A DNA stretch of 64,000 nt from Hyposmocoma kahamanoa (GCF_003589595.1 NW_020653333.1:2639471-2703470), one strand, 5' to 3'. Shown: positions 34,907 through 44,830, counted from the first letter of the stretch. A program made the numbers and translations. Notes: a model not told the origin generated them from the sequence alone.

Positions 34907-34914
34907 TCTATGAA

Positions 34915-36540
34915 TGAAAATTATTTTCGATACTTATAGGCTAACTGTCAAAATAAGAATAAAGGAGGCAATAACGCTATTAGTAATCATTAGAACATCG
35001 TAACATTCACAACTCACATATTTTTGACAAAATTTTACCTTCCCTTACAATGTATCGATAAAATTATCGGCAACAACTACATGACTATTTAAAATTTTAT
35101 GAAAACTAACAACTCTACACTTGTCATTTCACACCGTCTTCAAAAAAGACAGAATATAGCCGTCTCAATTATAATTGAAGCCTATGAAATATTGCGCTGG
35201 AAGATAACGCACTGTTAATACAATAATGTATTAACTCATAAAGTGTCTTTTTCAGAATCGAAAGGTTATTAAAATTTATGTATATAGGCTAAAGTTTATA
35301 GACATCTAAACAATTTCCTACTTGCCAAGTTAGTTTAAAACTCAAAGGGATAAAATGTTTTATGTTTTTGAATAAGGATTGTTTTGTCCAGAACTAGCTT
35401 ACAAACAGTTTATCTCATTTTGAGTTAAGTAGATATATTTAAATAAGATATAGTGTATATATTAAAATTTTACGTTCAGCAGTAGTATAATCTTGAATTT
35501 CACATATTTTGAGTTATAACTCTATTGTAATAGTAGTGCGATATGTTATCATTCTTTTAAGTAACCTTAATAATGTTGTCGGTGATAGTACTTTTGTTAC
35601 TTAAAAAATTGTTCAAGTACACGGCGAATTTGTAACCAACAACTATATTAAAAACTACTTTTTCAAGTGAATACGCCACGTTTTTGTTCCTTTTACGAAT
35701 TTCGGATATGGCCACTAAAATGTTCAACATAAAAGACACAAATGGCCGACTGGCCGGAAATTAAGAAACCCTTATTAAAATTTCAGAACACGACCACTAA
35801 TCTCGTCTCAGCATCCGATCATCACACCGCTGGGACAAAAAATCAACGTCCTCACAATAAACAGCTAAATTACCATAAACATTACATTAAGAAAGCGGTT
35901 ATAACCAGTTTTAAACGAACCAAACTGGTTTGATGCGGAAACCGTGCAGTTCCGCAACACCAAATACAAAGGGATTCTCTTTTGTTTTTTTAATCTTTAG
36001 GGCAATTTGACCGAACTACCGATGGGGTGTTAAAACGATTAACAGTGAAAAGATGGGTCAGCATGAATAGGATGGACAGTTCCCCTTCCGTGATTCTGTG
36101 ACAAAAAACTGAAGATGTTACCCTTTACTTCCTTATACATTGCCTGCACAAAGTAAAAGTTCTTTTGCGTGTAGAACAAAGCCAGTAACGTAAAGCGAGA
36201 TGCTAAGGGTAAAAGGTGGCAGTTATGATTTAAGAAGCCGGATGTATTAGCTTAAATGCTATTGTTATGACTTTATTGACATTTTTGCGCATCCCATGGG
36301 AATTCTTGAGATGCTAAGTTTGAGGCGTGCTTTGAATTCTAATAATGAAACTTAGAAATTATGGTCCACGATGTTGGTTGGGCTTTAGAACTCTACTCTG
36401 TCCATTACATTACGTCTAGGCGAGATAGAGTTTCACGCGTCTTCAAAAGGATTTATAATCGAGTATTTTGACCCAAAAAAAAACCAAAATCCAACTTTTC
36501 TCAAAATGCTATTTTTGATAATATAGTGTTATTGGTTTGA
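34915..36540. other. No gene recognised
   Basis: AT-rich. The 63-codon frame at 35742 (MADWPEIKKPLLKFQN) has a fair ATG context but no other support. A small palindrome AACCAGTTT...AAACTGGTT lies at its end. Confidence 0.45.
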
Positions 36541-36654
36541 CACGGTAGGCCTGGGAAACCTATCAGGTTCCCCCTGCCAGCACCTTGGGTACCTTGCGGG
36601 GACGCAATTTTATTCATATAATTTAATCCTAATTTTAGTTTCTAGTATTGAAGC

Positions 36655-36947
36655 CATAGTTTCCCAAAGTGATCCCTACCGTCCCTCAGTGGGCACAGTC
36701 CTAGGGGGTGGCACCGGAAACAATTGGGGGCATTGATGCTGTCGAGGAGGTGCTACTGCATTTGAAAGAAAACCCTGAATTATGTACATATACAACACTA
36801 CACTACAATTATAATCTTTTGTCCTTGTGATTTTTTGTGTTAAGTTAATATAAATAATACGTGACTTTTAATTATTTTTTGTGGTGGGCTTTGAATGTTT
36901 TTATCTTGCCTAAGTGGGCGGTGAACCAAAAAGTTTGGGAACCTATG
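36655..36947 (+). mobile_element. N2 hAT-like MITE, 293 bp
   Basis: CATAGTTTCCCAAAGTG...AAGTTTGGGAACCTATG, flanked by ATTGAAGC (36647-36654) and ATTTAAGC (36948-36955). The matching uninterrupted site is at 4088-4095. Confidence 0.85.
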
Positions 36948-37087
36948 ATTTAAGCTTACCTGTCTATAAATTAAACATATTTATTGGTACTATAGTGAAA
37001 TATTATTTAATATTTGGTACCCTTTCATACCCTTTGATAAACCACTTGTGATTATTCGTCAAAAGGGCTTTTATCATTCATCGTCAT

Positions 37088-38105
37088 CATCATCATATCA
37101 GCCGGAAGACGTCCATTGCTGAATAAAACAACTATTAACATCATACCAGGCCGAGTTGTCCGTGGGCGGCCGGGTTGTTCCAGCATTTTCGAGGTAAAAG
37201 GTTCGCTGATAGGGTATAGCTCTGTAATTTCATATCATTTAAATATAAGTATTATGTCATTTTCGCTAATATATCTTATTTATATTTATATATATTTATT
37301 TGCATATTTTATGATAGTAATAGTAAAAAGAAAGCACTAATATTTCTAATTTATTTTATTTTATTTTTTTTATTCTTTTCTTTTTAATGAATTTCTGGCG
37401 TCGAGCTCTACGGGCTTACTGAAAATCAGCGCTGTGGTAAAGCTGCTGCAGCATATGCTGAGATAAGTCCCGTGTTGGCATGACGCTACAACACAGGCCA
37501 TACTACTGTCTACTGTGCATCATTGTTTTAGTTTTACTTGTAATTATAAGTCATATACCTACTTATTTGTATGTAAACTGTTTTAGTGTGGTTTTGTGTT
37601 GTTGTATTCGTGCCAATAAAAGTATGTCTATGTCTATGTCTATGTCTAACATAGACTCCCCTAAAGATTTCCAGACCAGCCGATCGGACGCGACGTCCAT
37701 CCATCGGCTACCACCGCCCTTACCAGGCCATCCGTCCATCTAGTAGGGGGCCGTACCACTGAACGCCTTCTGGTTCGTTCGGCCCCAACGACCGTCAATT
37801 CTACGAGCTATGTGCCCTGCCCACTGCCACTTCAACTTGAAGAAACACTTCAATCTCCTCATTTCTCATTCGATCACGTAGAGAAATGCCGAGCGTTGCT
37901 CGAAGACTTTTGTCTTCGAAGGCTGTGGTATTATGGACGAGAAGACGTCCCGGAGCTTCCCTAACGCTGCTGCTAACTTAACCTAACCTAACCCAACCGA
38001 GCCGGATTCTACAAATGACCTCTTTCTCGAAGTTGGCTCTGCCTAATTGGACGGTTTATCCGAGGTAAACATACTCGTCAACAACTTCGAGGTTAGAGGT
38101 TCCCA
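37088..38105 (-). pseudogene. RTE-type LINE C-terminus, interrupted
   Basis: The minus-strand coding remnants include NLEVVDEYVYLG, RANFEKEV, FKLKWQWAGHIARR, IDGRWGR and SDRLVWKSLGES. This is the order known for RTE-type endonuclease-reverse transcriptases. The last piece (37088-37123) is separated by a ~520-bp insertion. A CCTAA-like run at 37978-38000 lies within the frame. Several stops make it non-functional. Confidence 0.7.
37124..37648 (+). mobile_element. Retroelement 3' end inserted in the RTE remnant
   Basis: Ends GTGCCAATAAAAGTATGTC with the hexamer TATGTC repeated four times, as in LINEs with microsatellite tails. The body contains CTACGGGCTTACTGAAAATC and ACGCTACAACACAGG. The left boundary is unclear and may include another repeat. 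Confidence 0.5.
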
Positions 38106-38409
38106 CTGTTATAGGGCTTTTATCATGAAAGTCACAAAAATATTACTAACTAAATGAAACAAATTACGTATAATATGTGAAATTTATCTCTCCTATTTAA
38201 ACATTAAAACGTTTAGACTAATTTAGTTCGTATAATTTTTAAACTTCTCCTGAAAACTTGACATTTTGAAGACGTAGCTCTATTGCGCCAACAACATGCA
38301 CAACATACTATATACTACAACTTAACGATTGAGATCCGGTGTCAAAGTATGGACAAGTCGCAACTGCGAGCTATTATAGCAATTAGTACTGTCTAGCACT
38401 CTCTGTCTA

Positions 38410-38845
38410 AAGGTGCTTTTCCACCTGCGAGGCGAGACGAAAATGGAAATCTCGCCAGCCTATTTCCACCAAAAATGCCATTAATAGATATCGCGACCTT
38501 GCCATTGATATTAATAGTCATCGTGAGTTCGCGCGATCTCGCGCTGTGGTTGTGGATAGAGAAGATTTAGTGCTGTTCAGTTCGTCTAGCGATAAACACG
38601 CCAAGAAGATTTAGATGAAGCTATTGTGTTTTTAAATCGCAAATCATACGTTTTCTTCGTTTTAATAAATAATCTATATAGGCAGCATTACAGTTCAATA
38701 TTACATCAACAAATATTTTAAATTCTCGCCTGGCTCATCCACGTCAATCCAAACCATTTCTGTCAAATGTGCGTTAGGAGAAAATTTAAATTTTGCCATA
38801 TAAATTATAATCCTCGTCTCGCCTCGCTAGTGGACCACTCTATTA
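38410..38845. mobile_element. ~430-bp TIR element with GCGAGGCGAGACGA ends
   Basis: GCGAGGCGAGACGA occurs at about 38427 and, inverted, at about 38816. Outward similarity continues through TCCAC. No clear target duplication is seen. A short DEAIVFLNRKSYVF-like frame inside may be a captured or residual coding piece. Confidence 0.45.
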
Positions 38846-39639
38846 TTTCCGTAGGTACAGGTGTCGAAAAAAGCCACCAACAGAGTTTACCTGTTTAATT
38901 AGCAACTGCTAAAAGCCTTTTTCGGAAAAGCCTTTGCTTAGCAGTGTAATATATAGATTAATGTGATATTGGCTAATTAGTTTCGCGAACTTGACATTCT
39001 TTCGAAATACTTTAGAAATAGAATAAAACCTTGTGAGAATTAATTAAACAGAGGAATGCGTATAAATACTCGGCCATTTTGTTTTTTATTGACCATTAAT
39101 TTAAATTAATCTGCGTTTAATTAAAGTTTTACATGTTTACTATAATAACGTTATCAACTGCGTAATCGTGCAATATCTTTAATGATATATAAACAAAAAA
39201 CACACCTTGATGCAAATGTATACGGTATTAAGTCACAAATTCATTTAAGGAGAAATGTTATGCGCTTCTAGGTCAAAGTCAAAGTAATATAATCTTTATT
39301 TCATAGGTAAGCAATTTTACAATTCCTAGGTGAAACGCGATAGCGGTTGAGACTGATGACTCTTGCACAATAGAATTAATAATATTTTTGCCATTATCCA
39401 ACTCGCATTTGAGAAATAATGATAAAACAATCATGTTGTGCAGCTTTAGGAATCTCTCTACGTATGGAACTGATGGGAATAAAGATAAAAACATTAAGTT
39501 TATTTCCACTACTTCCATGTTTGGAACTTTTGGTTTTCAATTGTTCCATGTGGAACTGAGTACACGGAACTACAGGGAATAAACCTGTAGAAGTAGAAGA
39601 ATAGTTAATAGAAGTTTATTTAAGTACATAATATTATTA
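38846..39639. other. No gene recognised; LINE tail at 39268-39335
   Basis: GGTCAAAGTCAAAGTAATAT...TTATTTCATAGGTAAG is the 3' end of the CR1/jockey-like LINE (minus). The adjoining 79-codon minus frame (39279-39518) does not resemble a reverse transcriptase I know. Confidence 0.4.
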
Positions 39640-40290
39640 GTACATTATTGCAGAGGCCGGGAAGTAAGGGATTGCTGGACGAGTATGAGTAACACGGACG
39701 AACGGCAGCGAGGCCTTGTAATAATAAGAGTCAAGCAATCCCCGTTCCCGCCGAGGCATGTATAGAATTTTTCTCAAACAATGTGAGAAAATAATAAAAG
39801 ACTAAAGAGAGGAAGATGTACAATAGAAAAAGTAAAAAAATATTAACTAACATTAAAATTTGTATACAATACAATTGCTAAAAGAACATGTTATTATTTT
39901 TACAGGCATATTATTAGCAGTCTGCTGAACTTCTGTGTTTTCGTTATCGCTCTTCTCATTAGCACTCATTTTCGCGACCAAAATACAAAAAAGACGACAA
40001 AACAAAAGAATACCAATACACTTTAGTTTAAATGTTACCGCCATTTTCTTTTTTTACAGGTAAGTGTTTTTAATTCTGGGCAGTTGGCTGTATGAGTTTT
40101 TCGTTTGCCTGTTTACATAGTTCATTATTAGTAGGTAAATTTAAAAGTTTACAGAAGAGGACAGTAATGGATCTTCATATTTAATTTGCAGGCCTTGGCC
40201 GGAAAGAAGTCGCATGGTCCATAAACGACAACTTTCCGTGATCGTTTTTTGAACGTAATGCAAACATTTCCGAGCATGTTTGAGAAAAAT
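39640..40290 (-). repeat. Inverted ~0.65-kb module, copy 1
   Basis: The whole stretch from GTACATTATTGCAGAGGCCG to the AGCATGTTTGAGAAAA motif is matched in reverse complement at 59862-60753. The match includes distinctive segments such as AGTAAGGGATTGCTGGACGA and TCAAGCAATCCCCGTTCCCG. It holds the candidate short ORF. It is either an old inverted duplication or a dispersed element. Neither end shows a clear terminal inverted repeat. Confidence 0.6.
39853..40044 (-). CDS. Candidate short ORF with signal-peptide-like N-terminus (63 aa)
   Basis: The frame begins with basic residues and a long hydrophobic run (ILLFCRLFCILVA), then a polar NEKSDNEN segment. The inverted partner at 59862-60753 has a similar frame from the ATG at 60432, beginning MPWYSLLFFLLIAKISSNQ and again followed by KSDNEN. 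After this point the two copies diverge, mainly by a roughly 60-base indel. A hydrophobic leader kept in both copies is suggestive of coding. The frame is short, there is no homology I recognise, and the whole module could be a transposon. Treat as a candidate first exon or a chance frame. Confidence 0.25.
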   Translation of the reverse strand: MAVTFKLKCIGILLFCRLFCILVAKMSANEKSDNENTEVQQTANNMPVKIITCSFSNCIVYKF

Positions 40291-40374
40291 ATATATAATA
40301 TAATGGTCATTTATAATTTCGTAATAATGATAATGTAAGTTTTAAATCATGCATTAAACTTTTTATCACGGGCA

Positions 40375-40510
40375 CACTACGTCGTCCTCTCTATTCAGTT
40401 CTCCTCCGCCTCAAAGGTTGTCTGGAAGAGATCGCTTTCAGCGTTAAGGCCGTCTTTGTCCACATTAATTCTAATTTGTCTCTGTACTTGTGTGTGAGCA
40501 ATAAAGTGAA
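40375..40510 (+). mobile_element. LINE 3' untranslated region
   Basis: GCCTCAAAGGTTGTCTGGAA, GAGATCGCTTTCAGCG and ATTAATTCTAATTTGTCTCT, ending GCAATAAAGTG. This block is typical of lepidopteran retroelement transcripts. No coding part remains. Confidence 0.55.
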
Positions 40511-40879
40511 TTATATTTTTAATTGTAATTTAATTGAATGTATTGAATTTTATAATGTTTTATTTTATTATATAATATTGGCGAAATAAAATATTTTGAA
40601 TTTAAATTTGAATTTGAAACGGTCGTTCCATTAATTATGTTCCATTTAAACACAGATTTTCTAGAACGAATTTAGATTTAAATGATCCTATAAACTTTCG
40701 AAAAGTTTTCGAATTTTCGACAATAACACTGGTGTCCCATTTCTATGTCTATTATGGAAACCCCACAATCGGTTTGATTCCCAGATGAAGCAAGCAAGTT
40801 TTAAAAATCTTTGAATGCAGTATTACTTACTTTTAAGTATAAAATAATCCATGAAAAATATTTTATAGGTTTTTGCGAT

Positions 40880-41345
40880 TATTATACATTGGAAATGAAA
40901 CTATGTATTTCTTCGGGTCTAAATCTCATTCATTTATTTTTTCAAAGAAACCAACTTTTCGAGCCTTTTACAGGCTGTTTTTTTATGATAGAAAGTGGCG
41001 GGAGGAACAATTCGTGCGCCTGGTGGTAAGCGACACTCCTGTCCGTAGCGGTTGCAGTGTCACTCAAAGCTTTAAATCGCAAAAATCTGAGGTGCACTGC
41101 CACTGCTTCCGTCACCCTTAGACATAACTTGACAAATTCCATGTGCTTTTAATCACACCAGCATCCACACCCTTCAAAACCGGAACGCTGTAATGCTTAC
41201 ATCACTGCTTGGCGACAAAAGTAGGTAAGGTGGAATTACTACCCTGCACGAACTTCACAAGGAGTGCTTTTGCTACAAAAGATTCCACGGAAATGAGCAG
41301 TTAGGTCTAATATTAAGTTTGGATCCGAAGCTTCATTTCCAATAG
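40880..41345. repeat. Family D fragment interrupted by family A
   Basis: The D arm GGAAATGAAACTATG...CTTTTACAG breaks at about 40977 and resumes after 41275 with AGTTAGGTCTAATATTAAG. The A insertion is younger. Confidence 0.55.
40978..41275 (-). mobile_element. Family A copy inserted in family D
   Basis: Reverse copy with leading T run (its A tail) at the left edge and GCTTTTGCTACAAAAG at the right. Confidence 0.7.
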
Positions 41346-42009
41346 ATAAATTTACCGTAGGATCCATAGAAGATGCACAAAAAACTTAAAACTTTCTTAA
41401 CCCTGCATGACCAGTCTTAATCAATCATAGAACAGATCTTTTGAATCTATTGAATGACTTAACCCATTCAAAATTGTCCCCTATATGCAAATTTTTGCAA
41501 TTAAAAATTTTTGCAGGCAAACCGTTTGCAAATTCTATTCTAACCAAACCAATTTGATTTTACACTCGACTTGAATCCATTTTTGAAGTACACTTAAGTG
41601 ATAAACTTTTTTTTGTGAGTATTATAAGTTTGTTTTCAAAACAAGACAGCTGGACGTTGTTTTTTTTTAAATGTAGGGTTGACCTGGCGATTTACGTTAC
41701 ACAGTCTTCTTTACAAAAGTTGTTTAATTTATAGTTGTAATTAGCTTTTACGTGTTGTATGTATTTAAGATCCTTGCTATTGTGCTGGTATTTCGGAAGA
41801 AAGAAATAATATATTCCCGTTTTGCTGAATTCGATTAAGAATATGACAAGCTCAATGATGTTTTTTATTACTCACGACATTGAGTTTTTAATACCATCTT
41901 CCGGGATCCCGAAATAGTTATATAAAAGACAATAAATCAAAACGTAATAGTTTTATATTTTTACTTACAATAACTAAACTTTCTTCTAAACATACTACAG
42001 TAATCTGTA
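41346..42009. other. No gene recognised
   Basis: AT-rich, no assignable repeat or frame. Confidence 0.45.
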
Positions 42010-42215
42010 ATTTTCATTTTCATTTCCTATACCTAATTTCTGTGGCAATTTTATTATTTCAGATAAGGATACTACTATATACTACTATACTACTACTATA
42101 TATACTACACTCGAATATTAGATAAATATTTCATGATAATATTCTACAATATTTAAACAATATTAATTGCCACCGAAATTAGGTACAAAAAACTAACCTG
42201 AAAATTATCTAGTAA
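42010..42215. mobile_element. Family M palindromic MITE, copy 1
   Basis: CTAATTTCTGTGGCAATTTT near the left end pairs with AATTGCCACCGAAATTAG near the right, and the similarity continues outward (TAATTTTCA / TGAAAATTA). The middle has TACTA repeats. Confidence 0.6.
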
Positions 42216-42274
42216 GGTACTATTAATCGCGTTGTATTGCGTTTTGTTCTACATTTTTTAAGCGTAAAAAAAAA

Positions 42275-42910
42275 CGTAAACGTGATGTGACGACAGACAA
42301 GTCATGCGACTGGTGCTAAACGACACGTCTGTCACATAGCAGTTGCAGTGCTACTCAGACCTTTAAATCGTTAGCGCGTTTGTGCACTGCATCTACTACG
42401 ACTACACAAATCTAGAAAACTCAGACCCACTTCGGATATCGCTTGTGCACTAAGTCCAATTCCAATCCGAGAACATACGCATATCGCTTGTACTTACACC
42501 TGGAGACATAATGATCCCTATGACATTTCGGGCCGTCATTTCTCGGTTTCGGAACTGGAGGTCTACTCTCTATCTCCGTCCGACATCCGTCCGAAACAAT
42601 TACTACCAAATAAGCAATACTTGACCAAATGAAAAGACGCGTGAAGCGAATGAAGCTTCATACTGGAAACTTGTCTTTTAATTTTGTCGAATATTACTTA
42701 TTTGACAGTAATTGTTTCGGACGGATGTCAGACGGAGATCGAGAGTAGACACTCTGATACGAATCGGACGTAGTGTGCAAAACGCTCTAAAGATCTGTTA
42801 GTTGATAAGTTCCACGTGCCTGTAATTTCACCAGCACTCTTATCCTTGAAAACCGGAACGCTAGAGAAGATAATGCTCACATTACTGCTTGGAAGCGAAA
42901 TAAGTATGGT
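42275..42910 (-). mobile_element. Family A copy split by an inverted-repeat insertion
   Basis: Left part about 42275-42375, right part about 42785-42910. The intervening 410 bp contains the long hairpin. Confidence 0.55.
42561..42750. repeat. Long inverted repeat, ~62-bp arms
   Basis: The outer 43 bp (42561-42603 and 42708-42750) differ at two positions. The next ~20 bp inward also pair (CAAATAAGCAATA / TATTACTTATTTG), leaving a ~65-base centre. Such a transcript would fold into an extended stem. Confidence 0.75.
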
Positions 42911-43029
42911 AAATATATCCGTTTGTTTTGATTATTGCTATATATTTCAAATAATTCTGGAATTTCATCTACATATACTTAGACTTTACCTATTCCGTTT
43001 TAGATATTTTCTAAGCCATTTTTAAACAA

Positions 43030-43285
43030 CTTCCAAAAAAACGATTAGGTTCTCAATTTGGCTGCTTTTTTTTTGTAAGAATGAATGTTACGCGATAACT
43101 TGTGAATCGATTTTTTAATTTTTAATGGTTACCTCAGCATTAGTCCCGCTTAAACTTCGAAGAAAATATCCCACCTTTAAGGGTAGAAAAATATTATATT
43201 ATTTTATTTCAACGAAACCTGTACAAATAGTTGTCATTCCACGAACTTATGAGGTCGGTTTTTTTAGTACTCTGTATTGAGATTA
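43030..43285 (+). repeat. Family C copy upstream of the orphan gene
   Basis: ACAACTTCCAAAAAAACGAT at the start, ATGAGGTCGGTTTTTTTAGT at the end, landmarks between. Confidence 0.65.
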
Positions 43286-43351
43286 TATAAAAATGAGGAT
43301 AAATTGTAGTATAAACTTAATAATCGTAGCTGCATTCTTCAAGTACTATCA

Positions 43352-43520
43352 GGATGGGAAATGAAGCTGTTTTTCGGATCTGAATCGCGTATATTTATTT
43401 TTTGAAACAAACAAAAAAAAATTATTTGTGTGGAAAAACAAATACGCAATTTAGATTTGGAAAAATAGTTTTATTCCTTAAGTGTAACAATCGCGAAAAC
43501 CTAAGAACTCGATATAAATG
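43352..43520. repeat. Family D fold-back immediately upstream of the orphan gene
   Basis: GGGAAATGAAGCTGTTTTTC is inverted at about 43460-43480, and CAATCGCGAAAACCTAAGAA follows. It ends at the TATAAAT motif. Confidence 0.65.
43513..43519 (+). promoter_or_regulatory. Possible TATA box of the orphan gene
   Basis: TATAAAT lies about 160 bases upstream of the chosen ATG, right at the outer edge of a fold-back repeat (family D). If it is used, the transcript would start near 43540-43550 and have a 5' leader of about 130 bases. AT-rich DNA gives such motifs by chance, so this is a positional suggestion only. Confidence 0.25.
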
Positions 43521-43675
43521 CTTTCTATTACATTCCAAAATGATAAGACATTCCATAGCTATCTTCAAAATTGAAATTACGGAAAATACACCAATTATTC
43601 ACTCATTATCTACAATTTCACGCAGATTACACGTTATCAGTATTTCAATTTTAATTGATCCTCATCATTCTAGTA

Positions 43676-44497
43676 ATGTATCTTCTACATATTGTATTAT
43701 GCATAAATTTTGTGTTTTGTATGGAAAGAAAAGGAACATTAAACGGCAAAACCAAGGAAATAATATACAATTATACGAAAAACCTTGTGAATAATATTAA
43801 ATTGAATTACCATGTTACTCCGCTTCGAAAAAATAGTGTTTGGCAGGGGCAAAGATACATTTCACTAATGTCTGCAATATTGCCGCTTATAAGTCTGTCG
43901 CCCGCGATTCAAATACCAAAGTTGTTAAAAGATAATAATCATGAGCTAAATTTGGGGGACTTAAACTTTCAACTGCGCAAGAGTAAGAGGAAAGCTGAGA
44001 GAATTAAAAACCTAGTGGATAATCGAAAATTTTATCGAAATCGTGGCTCCAAATGGGCAACGAAATTAGTTCCTTTTGTTACAATGCACGCAGATGACGG
44101 CTTAAGCAGTGAATTTGAGCTTCCTACGGAGAACAAAATACAAAAGGAGAGAAAGATATCTAAATCTAGAAAACGTTTAAGAAGTAGGAACGTACTCAGG
44201 AACGTAGTGGTTTTAAGTAATGGCAAATACCTGAGAATGGGAAGTCATGATGGAGATTTGTCTCGAACACGATATAAAAACAGAAAGAAGAATAGCCATG
44301 TCTATCTCCAACAAGATGACAGTAATTTTACTGTACGTCTGAATTACGGATTTTTTGAACCGTATTATAGTGATTGGCAACAAAAGAGGTTTGAAATAAA
44401 AAACAAAAGCATTGTAACAGAAAAGGATAATTTGGGACAGGGTAATTACATTAAGGGAAAAAAACGCGGTTTGTTACGTTACAAGATATTATTGTAA
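43676..44497 (+). CDS. Orphan secreted, strongly basic 273-aa protein, intronless
   Basis: This is the longest uninterrupted frame in the window. A run of this length without a stop is very unlikely by chance in AT-rich DNA. I chose the ATG at 43676 because the frame upstream has a TTG at 43655 directly after an in-frame TAA. The ATG begins a hydrophobic segment (residues 1-15, MYLLHIVLCINFVFC) typical of a signal peptide. The only two cysteines (C9, C15) lie in it. A second hydrophobic stretch is at 61-80. Basic clusters suggesting proprotein cleavage or heparin binding are at 101-106 (RKSKRK), 165-167 (RKR) and 262-264 (KKR). N-glycosylation sequons are at N32, N217 and N243. Two overlapping AATAAA motifs start at the stop codon. 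I recognise no family. Residues 176-198 weakly resemble the first hairpins of an FGF beta-trefoil, which is speculative. It could also be one exon of a larger gene. Confidence 0.72.
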   Translation: MYLLHIVLCINFVFCMERKGTLNGKTKEIIYNYTKNLVNNIKLNYHVTPLRKNSVWQGQRYISLMSAILPLISLSPAIQIPKLLKDNNHELNLGDLNFQLRKSKRKAERIKNLVDNRKFYRNRGSKWATKLVPFVTMHADDGLSSEFELPTENKIQKERKISKSRKRLRSRNVLRNVVVLSNGKYLRMGSHDGDLSRTRYKNRKKNSHVYLQQDDSNFTVRLNYGFFEPYYSDWQQKRFEIKNKSIVTEKDNLGQGNYIKGKKRGLLRYKILL

Positions 44498-44505
44498 TAA
44501 ATAAA
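44496..44505 (+). terminator. Overlapping polyadenylation signals at the orphan gene stop codon
   Basis: AATAAA occurs at 44496-44501 and again at 44500-44505, overlapping the TAA stop. A third AATAAA is at 44627-44632, followed by a T/G-rich stretch. The third one lies where a palindromic MITE (family M) begins, so the 3' end may be partly transposon-derived. Confidence 0.45.
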
Positions 44506-44635
44506 TTTATGTAAATAATTGGTGAATCTTTGACGAATCTTTGACGATATTTACGTTCTTTGATCGGAGACTGGCTTAGACAACGATGTATTGTGGTTTT
44601 TTTTTAAATTTTTGTAAACACAGAACAATAAAGGT

Positions 44636-44830
44636 AATTTTCATGTTTAGTTTAGTGTTCTCTGACTGATTTCGGTGTCAATTAATATTATTTAATAATC
44701 TAATCTAGAATACTGTTTATTTAATATTCGAGTGTTAATTTACATGAATACTGAAATAATAAAAATTGCCACCGAAATTAGATAGAGAAAATTAACTTGT
44801 AAATTACCCATGAAATTTATGTCAATTGCG
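44636..44830. mobile_element. Family M palindromic MITE, copy 2
   Basis: TGATTTCGGTGTCAATTAAT pairs with ATTGCCACCGAAATTAGA, with flanks like copy 1. It starts a few bases after the third AATAAA downstream of the orphan gene. Confidence 0.6.

Noticed and set aside
35742..35933. 63-codon frame starting MADWPEIKK
   Set aside because: Fair ATG context and polar composition, but short, unsupported by splice signals, repeats or homology that I can judge.
37975..38000. CCTAA-like run resembling the insect telomere repeat
   Set aside because: Only about three imperfect units inside an RTE reverse transcriptase remnant. Not an interstitial telomere tract.
43402..43794. 130-codon frame upstream of and overlapping the orphan gene
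   Set aside because: Begins inside a family D fold-back, is in another frame and lacks features. The signal-peptide frame is far better supported.
44032..44226. Minus-strand 64-codon frame within the orphan gene
   Set aside because: Antisense shadow of the plus-strand coding region.
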